Below are positions 55,788-64,000 of a stretch of DNA of 64,000 nucleotides, piece after piece. The position numbers and the translations under genes were made by a program. The notes below the pieces were generated by a model. That model worked only from the letters and a program-made list of their open reading frames with translations. It ran no database searches and had not been told where the DNA came from. Location of the stretch: contig OW388296.1 in assembly GCA_936450465.1 (NCBI GenBank), positions 38,406,023-38,470,022 of the forward strand. The letters are read 5' to 3'. The DNA comes from Gibbula magus. Taxonomy: Eukaryota > Mollusca > Gastropoda > Trochida > Trochidae. Positions within the stretch are counted from its first letter, which is position 1; each line of letters opens with the position of its first letter.

Positions 55788-56943
55788 ATGGATAATAAGA
55801 TAAAAAATAGTCTCTGCAAACTGTAGAGGTTTAGCTGACAAACGTAAAAGACAAGAAATTATGAAAATCTGGCGGGGAAAAAATTATTCTGTCATATGTC
55901 TCCAAGATATCCATATTTCAGATAAAGATAAAGATATGTTTAGAAATGAATGGGGTTTGAATTGCATTGTTGCACCATTTACTTCCAATTCAAGAGGAGT
56001 TGCAATCCTATTTAATAATAATACAGAAATTGAAGTTCATAAAAGCTATATTGATGAGGGAGGTAATTATATCATATCTGATATGACAATTGATGGAATT
56101 AAGATGACATTATCTAATGTTTACGGCCCAAACAAAGATGAACCATCCTTTTACATAAAAATCTTCAAGTTCATTGAGGATATGGGAAATGATTCTATGA
56201 TATTATGTGGTGACTGGAACCTGGTATTAAATCCAGCTGTTGACCTTGAAAATTACAAACATATTAATAACCCAAATGCAAGAAATATTATTTTAGAAAA
56301 AATAGAACAATTTGACCTGGTAGATGTATGGAGGGAGCAAAATCAAGACGCTAGTCAATTTACATGGTGGAAAAGAAACCCTAAACAACAAGCTAGATTA
56401 GACTGTTTTCTTATTTCACAAGATATTTTCGATATTTCATGTGATACTGCTATAATTCCAAGTTAAAAATCTGACCACTCAGCAGTAACTTTGTCTTTTT
56501 CAAATGCATTAAGTAAACAAAAAGGAACAGGATACTGGAAATTCAACACCTCGCTGTTGCGTAATGAAGAATATATAAAAATTGTTAAGAAAACTTTAAA
56601 AGAAACTTTATATGAATATGCTGACAAAACACAGGCTGGAGAAGATATTGACACACACATTGAAAATGCAACATTGCAATTGAGAATATCAGATAGTTTA
56701 TTCTTAGAAACTTTCCTAATGAACGTAAAAGGCAAAACTATATCATATTCTTCCTTTCTCAAGAAAGACAAAACGAAAAAGATAGAAGAACTAGAAGGTA
56801 ACATTTATAATCTGGAAGACAAAATCAGAAATGACTTTCAATGTATTAGTGAAACAATACTTGCTGAATTATCAACAATGAAAAGACAATTAGAACAACA
56901 TCATGAAGAGGAAACTAAGGAATCCAATTTAGAAAGAGAATAA
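55788..56943 (+). pseudogene. LINE-G ORF2, endonuclease and linker
   Basis: The likely start is the ATG at 55,788. A run of six A (55,802-55,807) shifts the frame before IVSANCRGLADKRKRQEIMK, the first endonuclease box (catalytic N). Then come VICLQDIHISDKDKD (D in place of the usual catalytic E of LQETH), LCGDWNLVLNPAVD and FTWWKRNPKQQARLDCFL. An in-frame TAA at 56,464-56,466 sits just before SDHSAVTLSF, which is intact. The linker continues to a frame change near 56,935. The E-to-D change in the LQ(E/D).H box is notable. Confidence 0.8.
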
Positions 56944-59587
56944 CATGGTATGAAGAAGGGGAAAAACCAACCAGTTACTTTTGCCACTTAGAGAATAGAC
57001 AGTATACCAGTAAATTAATAAATAGTTTAAAGAAAGAAAATGGAGAAATCATAACAGAAGGAAAACACATTTTGGAAGAATTGAAAAGTTTCTATTCTAA
57101 ACTATATAAACAAACAAACAGTGATGACAACACCACAGATAAAATACTCAATAATATAGATACACCAAAAATAATAAGAAAAGATTATGACGAACTCGAA
57201 AAGGACCTGACAATGGATGAAATAAAGAAAACTGTCTTATCTATGAAAAACAATAAGAGTCCAGGTATCGACGGTTATCCTATTGAGTTTTTTAAATTCT
57301 TTTGGAAGTATCTGGGTCAATGGATCTTTAGGTTTATAAAGGAGGCTTTTTCTAATAATTCATTGACAGGTACAATGAACAGGGGAATTATTACCTGTCT
57401 GCCAAAACCTAATAAGGATAGGAAACTTATTAAAAATTGGCGGCCTATTTCATTGCTTAATGCTTTATATAAGATAATAAGCTCTTGTATTACAAATAGA
57501 CTGAAAAAAACTTTGAATAAAATTATACATGAGAATCAAACAGGATTTATTCCAGGTAGATGTATCAGTGAAAACACTAGGATGCTTTATGATATTATAT
57601 TTGAAGCCAAAAAGCTACACAAACCTGGTTTGCTTCTCCTAATCGACTTCGAAAAAGCATTTGATACAATCTCTAAACCTTTTATAACGCAGGTACTGAA
57701 AAAGTTTGGTTTTGGGCCTAAGATTATCAAATGGGTAGAAATTTTAACCTCATATACAACAGCATCAGTAATTCAAAATGGACATCTTTCATCTTTTTTT
57801 TGTACTTGAAAGGGGATGTAGACAAGGGGACCCAATTTCACCCTACTTATTCATACTTGCAGTTGAAATATTAGGTATAATGATAAGGACAAATCCGGAA
57901 ATAAAAGGCATAACACTTAATGATAAGGAACATAAACTAGGACAGTATGCTGATGATACTCAACTTTATTTAGATGGATCTGAAAAAAGCCTGAATGCAG
58001 CAATGGAAACTCTTCGCATATTTTACCAAATTTCAGGACTTAAAATGAACATAGAAAAAACCAAAGCTGTTTGGATAGGCTCTATGTCTGAGAGTAAGGT
58101 AACATTATTCAGTGACCTTAAACTTGACTGGCACAGGGGGGACTTTGAAATTTTAGGAATCACACTGAATGCTACATTAAATGATTTGTGGGTGATCAAC
58201 ACCAGAAAACGCCTAGAACATATCAATAGACTACTCGCCAGTTGGCACAGAAGAAATTTAACACTTATTGGAAAAATCACAGTAATTAAATCCTTGGCAA
58301 TATCAACCTTAGTACATATCTTCTCTGCTTTACCTAATCCACCTAAAACATTCATTAAAGAACTTAATAAAATAATCTACAGATTTTTATGGAAAAACAA
58401 AAATGACAAAATTAAGAGATCAACTATAAGCAGAAGTTATCAAGACGGAGGCCTAAGAATGATAGATATAGAATGTTTTATTAATGCTCTAAAGATATAC
58501 TCATTGAAAAGAAAGTATAAGAAACTTGAACAAACTTCAAACATTTTTACTTTAAAACATTTCCTCAAACTAGGTTGTAACGGGGTCGATTGTTTATCTG
58601 ATCAAGATAATCCTTTTTGGAAAGATGCTTTATCGGCTTTGAGAATATTCTACAAGAAAATTACCATTGATGAAAATAATGTAGACCAAATCATAACTCA
58701 ACCATTATGGTTTAACCATTTGTTTAAATCATCATACATTATTAAAAAATGGTTTAACTCAGGAGTTCATAGTATCAAAGATATATGTGACGAAAATGGC
58801 TTCCTAAGTTTTGAAAATTTCAAACAAAAATACAAAATAAAAGGAACCTTCTTAGACTATCAGCGGTTGATAAACAATATTCCAAAAAACTGGAGATATC
58901 AAATAAGACATACAACACTAACATGTAACATGCCTCAGGCCACAAACATTTACAGATACATGTTTATTAATGCTGAAAGTTCAAGGACATTTTATGATGA
59001 ACTAATTAAGAATGATACTGCACCCAAGTCATTGGGATATTGGAACAAGGTATTTCTGCATGAAATTGACTGGAAAGATGTGTTTAGTTACTATAGGAAC
59101 TGTACAAAGGACTGTAAGCTTTTAGACTTTCAATACAGATTTATTAACAGAATTGTGTATACAAAGAAAGAATTATTAAGAATGAAGTTAGTTGATGATG
59201 ATACATGTACTTTTTGTAAAAATGCTCCAGAAGATATATCACATGTTTATTTTGAATTGCCAATTTGTTAAGAATTTTTGGGGAAAAATTGAGAAATTTC
59301 AAAATGACAACCTCCAATCTAATTTAACTCTTTCCAAATTCATTGTAATGTTTGGAGTATTCTCTCATAACCAAGCTATAAATCATATTTTACTTCTCGC
59401 CAAAAGATTTATTTATACATCAAGTTTAAAACAGCAAGATATATCTTATGCAGGATTTCTTACATTGCTAAAGGATGTATGCAATATAGAAAGATTTATT
59501 GCAATAAAAAATAGTAGATATCAGCATTTCACTAAGAAATGGCAAAATCTAGAAATTACTCTTAATATTGAAATGAAGCACTCATAA
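56944..59587 (+). pseudogene. LINE-G ORF2, reverse transcriptase and C-terminus
   Basis: Continuing from the frame change near 56,935: WYEEGEKPTSYFCHLENR, MKNNKSPGIDGYPIEFFK, NWRPISLLNALYKIISSCIT, NQTGFIPGRCISENTRML, LLLIDFEKAFDTIS (motif A). A T8 run (57,795-57,802) then shifts the frame, followed by LERGCRQGDPISPYLFILAV and LGQYADDTQLYLDGSEKSL (YADD intact). The long C-terminal part has the CTFCKNAPEDISHVYFE box. One extra base near 59,245 shifts to the last frame (NFWGKIEKF, ending at 59,587). All catalytic aspartates survive; wording and spacing are L1/Tx1-type. Confidence 0.85.
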
Positions 59588-59811
59588 AATACCCGAATAT
59601 GTCAATTTTCCTATTGATCATCACCAAATCATTACTAGTTACTTCTCCTATGTGCAAATTGAAACCACATGACTATACCATGCCTTCTTTTCACAGTTAT
59701 GTGTATTTTTATTTACATTTGACTGCCAACACATGTTAACCTTGCTATAAACTGTACATCATGCTTGAAATGGAATAAAAAATATTTAAAAAAAAAATAA
59801 AAAAAATTCTC

Positions 59812-61549
59812 ATTTATTGTATTCACGTATAAGACACATCCACTTTCTTATCACAAAGTTTATATTGAGACGTTTTTACAATGATAATGATGTATTTTCA
59901 TTTAAATATTGATGTAACGATTGAATATTCACAACATTTTTAGGTGTGAATTATTTAATCAACAATGTTTTGTTATGCCGTAGCAAAGCTTTCTACACTC
60001 GCCATTGTTTTGTATTTTGTAATGGATGTACACTAGATTTTACAAATCAATGAATATTAATATCACCCTTATTGGCTTAACTTGGAACATGCAATAAGCA
60101 ATCTCCTCTCGAATATCCTTTCTAAAACCATCGAATCCTCTCTTTTTACCAAAACTTTGATTTGGAACATTTTGACAACCTAATTTACCTAAGTTACGAT
60201 CTCAAGTTATTTGTACCTCGATCTTAAAATCAGTTCATACATCATACATTATACATTGACATGAGAAATGACATTACAACGTACCTTTGATAGGAATCCA
60301 TCCCTCAGGACTTGGTAAACACTTGTGCAGCATAAATTGCAGGAACTAGGGAGGATTAACGTGTTCAAGTCGCAACTGAATATATCTATGAAGTGATGTT
60401 GACTTACAGAGAGCCACAGTTTAAATAGCCACACATAATGTAACGGTAATTAATTGTGGGAAATATGTTTTCATGGTGCTTAATGGTCACTTTTCAAAGG
60501 GGTATAGGTCTAATTAGTGTGGCCACTGTTTATTCACTCGCAGAGAGTGACACTTTAACAGTCGGTAAAAGATACATTGCGTCGCCACTGTCATCAATTG
60601 CCGGCAATATATCGGCACTTTATCACACCTAGTTTACATGCCTAATCAGTGAAAGTCATCAATGTGTATTGAGTGCTAACTTTTTGGATGATCAGTACTC
60701 GGCGTGGGTAATGTCATACGGTTCATGGTCGAGAACCCTAAATTCGAGACAATTCACACCTGAATGGGCATAGCGGCACTCAATCGTTTTGTTATGGCTG
60801 AATGAACACTGTGCGTCAAAACAAGATCATGAACCAGGATGTGCAGTTGTTGATCATAATTCTTGATATATACTCCTGGCGAATACATATTTCTAAGTAA
60901 TATACTAAACGAGTATATACGTCATACTATAGAGTATACATTGTATACCAGACATGGGCACTTTTTTACTTTTGACAGACATAAGAATACAATATTGTCC
61001 ATCTACATTTTAAGAAAGTATTAGAAGCTCAGTCAGATGACCTGCGTATGTGATGAGTCACATTTGCTACATAAATAGCCTTTTTACAAAATGTACATAA
61101 TCTTTCATCCTTTTTCACATTGTTCTGCCTGTTTCATTCGGGAGCCTACGGTTACAGGTACTTAATGTAAATTCAATGAAAAATGTAATAAATAACGTTA
61201 GATGTAGATAGCTTAAACGTATTATAATAATGGCATGTGGAGGATTGTGTTTTACATTCGTTTCAGTGTTGATACAATTGGTTACATAACTTTGGAAAAA
61301 AGGATTAGCAAACAGGCTATACACTAGCCTATATAAATGCTTCTTCTAAAACAAACTTAAAACAAATCAGTTTGTAAATATATTTGTGGAAGTGTATTGA
61401 AGTTCATACACATGTTTAGTAAACTCGCAATAGTTAAACATAAATGTATGCCTTTGTACAATGTATGTATTTAATTTGTGAGACTTAGGTGATACTTAAA
61501 TTTATCATCTCTCTTTTTGATCATTTCTAAGGAAAGAAGTGCTCAAATG
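59812..61549. other. Non-coding, no gene seen
   Basis: AT-rich, with no coding signal recognised. A minus-strand 61-codon frame at 60,249-60,434 looks mildly protein-like but has no recognised motif. The segment near 60,505 (ctaattagtgtggccac) resembles 8,655. Confidence 0.3.
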
Positions 61550-62295
61550 TCACTGATTATAATCTTCGCAATGATTCGAATCTTCAGATTATACATTGTA
61601 AAACTGAAAGTTATGCCAGGTCATTTCCCCACAGATGCAGTTAAATTATGGAATTCATTGCCACCTGATTAAAGAGAGCTACAGCCAGTGTCAAGATTTA
61701 AAACTGCCCTTCTAAACAATACTAATATTTACAGCCACTTTTTACTTAAATACCGGTAGCAGATGTTGTCAAATAATACATTCTCGTCTCCGACTGGAAT
61801 GTAGTGATCTTAATGCATATGAATATCAACAGTTTATGTCTCCAACACCAGCTTGCTGTTGTGGTTATATCTTTGAAGACTATATTCATTATTTCCTTGT
61901 ATGTCCCCTTTTTAGCGACATTCGTTCAAAGTCTGTATGTTTATGCAAAGGGATTTGACCTTAAATCATTTTTTTTGGAAGTCACATTTCTTCCCCAGCT
62001 GTAAATATGAAACTCTTAATTTCAGTTCACTCGTTTATAAATTCAACAGGCAGATTTGATTTAAAGTAGTGCTTCTATGGCACAGTCATAATTTGTATTT
62101 TATTGGCGTTCTTTTTCAGATTGTATCATTTATTTGTATTCATATTTATACTGTACATTCATCATGTCATGTTTTGTATTTGGTTGTATCCCGGAGGGGT
62201 ATGTATATAAGCATTTGCTTGTTTACCAATCCGGTTCCTTCTTTTCCTTGTTTCCTTTTCTTTTTTGGAAACAAATATGTTTAAACCGAGAGAAG
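61550..62295 (+). pseudogene. LINE-H: ORF2 C-terminus and 3' end, GTTTAAA-tail family
   Basis: YNLRNDSNLQIIHCKTESYA, TDAVKLWNSLPPD, a stop, RELQPVSRFKTALLNN, then, after a shift, RLRLECSDLNAYEYQQFMS, PACCCGYIFEDYIHYFLVCP. These are in order the YNLRN, LWNSLP, F..ALLN, LRL.CS.LN and C.CG..FED..HYFL.CP elements of a CR1/Rex1-like ORF2. The 3' end at about 62,190-62,290 (cggaggggtatgtatataag, gcttgtttaccaatccggtt, ggaaacaaatatgtttaaac c) is the best example here of the tail also seen at 9857, 10,283 and 32,048. Confidence 0.75.
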
Positions 62296-62604
62296 TGCTC
62301 TTACAGCTACATCGTTTACTTAATTAAGCTGAACATAAGTCAAATAACCTGCGTAGGCGAGAGGGCAGAATTAAATCCCAGTGCATTTAAGTATTTACTG
62401 ATAACAAGTTTACTTTACAAAATGTAATGTTATATTAGTTTGAATAGTAGTCTTTATGATATATTTTCGGGATTTATGGAGACCAGCGGGGTGGACGGAC
62501 AAAATCCCTACTGGACATAATCCCCAAGGACTTAATCCCCTATGACAAAATCCCCAGTGGATGTAACCCCCCCACCCAAAAACAACAACACAGACACCAT
62601 CCCC
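62296..62604. other. Non-coding with short ATCCCC repeats
   Basis: Around 62,498-62,570 the phrases acaaaatccc, ataatcccc, ttaatcccc and aaaatcccc repeat at irregular 12-20 bp spacing, a small degenerate tandem repeat. Nothing else recognised. Confidence 0.5.
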
Positions 62605-62890
62605 AACATAATAGAATTTGTCTTTGATCATTATGTTATTTCTAATAAGTAGGCTTAAAATGATCTTTTGTTATAGAGTGTTGTAGAGTATTTTATTTAA
62701 AGTGAATTTTGAGAAATTGTTGTTTTCATAAATAATTCCAATTTGTCTTTGATTAGTAACAGTAAGTCAGATTGTTAAATGTTGTTTTCATAAGTAATTC
62801 CCTTTTTGTCTTTGATCAGTAACAGAACAAGAGTTTGAGAAATTGTTGTTTTCATAAATAAATCCGATTTGTCTTTGATCAGTTGCAGTA
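62605..62890. repeat. Tandem repeat, ~63-bp unit
   Basis: Units sharing attgttgttttcataaataa ttcc and then atttgtctttgatcagtaac ag recur at about 62,719, 62,781 and 62,845, with a partial unit before (tttgtctttgatca near 62,609). Confidence 0.8.
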
Positions 62891-63114
62891 ATTTAAAAAC
62901 CTCTCTGCCTGTCATTTCGTGATCCAAGAATGACATTGCCATACATTTTTAAAGGTATCACCAGCGGTCTGCCTTTTATATCAGAGGTTTTTTCATGGAG
63001 GGATTAAAATGTTTATTATTGTGAAAAGCTTAATCGTAAACAACGAAAATATATCGTTGGATTTTAACTTTCTGATGGAGACATACTTTCGACTGTAAAA
63101 CTTAGTGCTCGGGA

Positions 63115-63345
63115 AAAAGTAACAAAAAAAAGTAACAGAGAAAGTAACAGAGAAAGTAACAGAAAAAGTAACAGAAAAAGTAACAGAAAAAGTAACAGAA
63201 AAAGTAACAGAAAAAGTAACAGAAAAAGTAACAGAAAACATAACAGAAAAAATAACAGAAAAAGTAACAGAAAAAGTAACAGAAAAAGTAACAGAACAAG
63301 TAACAGAAAAAGTAACAGAAAAAGTAACAGAAAAAGTAACAGTTT
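63115..63345. repeat. 12-bp tandem repeat (AAAGTAACAGAA)n
   Basis: About 19 copies of AAAGTAACAGAA with few variants. Because 12 is a multiple of three and no frame contains a stop on the minus strand, long repeated-peptide frames (FSVT or FCYF) appear by necessity. Degenerate copies continue at 63,350-63,370 and 63,692-63,740. Confidence 0.95.
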
Positions 63346-63370
63346 TTGCTAGGAAAAACGTAACAGTTTT

Positions 63371-64000
63371 CAAGTCTTTTTATTTAACAACCATACAAGC
63401 ACATTGTCACATTAAATTAATGTCATATAGGTGTAGATCATTTATTAGTGCCCATAAGCGATTTTATTAATTTTTTGGGAGTCTATGCAACAGTACAGTG
63501 AGAGTTTGTCATATAATATACAAGCACAATGACACATTTCATAGCACGATTTCATATTTAAAGACCTTTAAGATAAACTGCTTGTCTGTTTACCAATCCT
63601 TGCCTTTAAAATAAATATTTTTGAAAGCACCACAATTGTTGTTTGTTGTTATAGGTTTACTCAAAGTTAGCTGATCAGGTTAAGAGAAATGTAGGAAAAA
63701 AGTAACTGAAAAAGTAACGGAAATAAGTAACAGTTTTTATATTAAGACACAATAAGAGTATGGTATTGACTTGATTTGTCATCTTGTAATTTAAGAAGAT
63801 TATGAAAACTACATTGATAGTAATTTTAAGGATACATTTCCTGTTTAAGTCATGTTATAAAAGATAACAAGTATACTTAACTTAATCATTAATAGTAGTA
63901 GTAATTTACATATCATTTTATCTAAAGTAAACATACATATAGATATATCAACTATGCTGAATGTTCGTCTTCATATGACAATGAGGATGCAATCACACTT
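63371..64000. other. Non-coding to the window edge
   Basis: No gene seen. A few degenerate copies of the 12-bp repeat lie at 63,692-63,740. Confidence 0.4.

Larger units (their letters stand above)
54317..59804 (+). mobile_element. LINE-G: near-intact Tx1/L1-type non-LTR retrotransposon
   Basis: Two-ORF LINE: ORF1 (54,382-55,248), a 540-bp spacer, ORF2 (55,788-59,587), a 3' region of about 200 bp and an A-rich tail (59,780-59,805). AATTCTC at 54,310-54,316 and 59,805-59,811 may be a 7-bp target duplication, but a match this short could be chance. Five lesions break ORF2. The reverse transcriptase wording places it with L1/Tx1 elements, unlike the other LINEs here. Confidence 0.85.

Noticed and set aside
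60249..60434. 61-codon minus-strand frame considered as a host exon
   Set aside because: A GT follows a plausible exon end, but there is no acceptor, no family and no neighbour to splice to.
62993..63373. 126-codon FSVT-repeat frame
   Set aside because: Generated by a 12-bp tandem repeat that is open in several frames; no start context or domain.

Overview
The window is AT-rich animal DNA: a stretch of one host gene buried in layers of decayed transposable elements. I see no prokaryotic features. The repeat types (CR1/Rex1-like, Tx1/L1-like and Penelope-like elements, a BEL/Pao element, and a tRNA-derived SINE ending in GCGGCGTTAAA followed by CTCACCTCACCTCA) suggest a marine lophotrochozoan, probably a mollusc and possibly a gastropod. 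That is an inference from repeat style, not a species call.

Host gene: three consecutive plus-strand exons (1093-1190, 4014-4112, 6611-6699) splice in frame and encode part of urocanate hydratase (histidine breakdown). I could not find its next exon in the remaining 57 kb.

Repeat layout: 1.7-3.3 kb holds Penelope-type inverted ends with hammerhead-like motifs, plus LINE scraps. 7.2-7.8 kb is a dispersed repeat with an ~80-bp hairpin minisatellite. 9.2-10.75 kb holds LINE 3' ends arranged tail to tail. 11.7-19.9 kb is one full-length minus-strand LINE (LINE-A) bounded by a 13-bp target-site duplication. Its ORF1 carries a viral-type 2A motif (GDVESNPGP), and it is split by a 3.8-kb terminal-inverted-repeat transposon with a TAA duplication that itself holds more LINE fragments and two small foldback elements. 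21.4-21.7 kb is a MITE. 22.0-23.7 kb is a Penelope-like locus: a 655-bp near-perfect inverted duplication coding for GIY-YIG endonuclease, with a textbook hammerhead ribozyme core in one arm and a mutated one in the other. 24.8-29.3 kb is a nearly complete LINE (LINE-D). 30.4-34.5 kb is a dead BEL/Pao element carrying SINE and LINE-tail insertions with clear target duplications. 36.8-37.3 kb is a Rex1/CR1-like scrap. 40.1-40.6 kb is a second Penelope family. 41.4-41.8 kb is an intact-looking SINE. 42.0-44.9 kb is a 5'-truncated LINE (LINE-E). 46.6-47.3 kb is a GA tract. 52.8-53.7 kb is a LINE fragment. 54.3-59.8 kb is a near-intact Tx1/L1-type LINE (LINE-G). 61.5-62.3 kb is another LINE 3' end. 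Minisatellites lie at 62.6-63.35 kb.

Most coding capacity is therefore mobile-element protein, nearly all broken by frameshifts, stops or deletions. The most interesting observations are the 2A/signal-like leader of LINE-A ORF1, the hammerhead ribozymes of at least two and probably three Penelope families, and the datable nesting of elements around 11.7-19.9 kb. All assignments come from reading translations and motifs by eye; no database search was possible.
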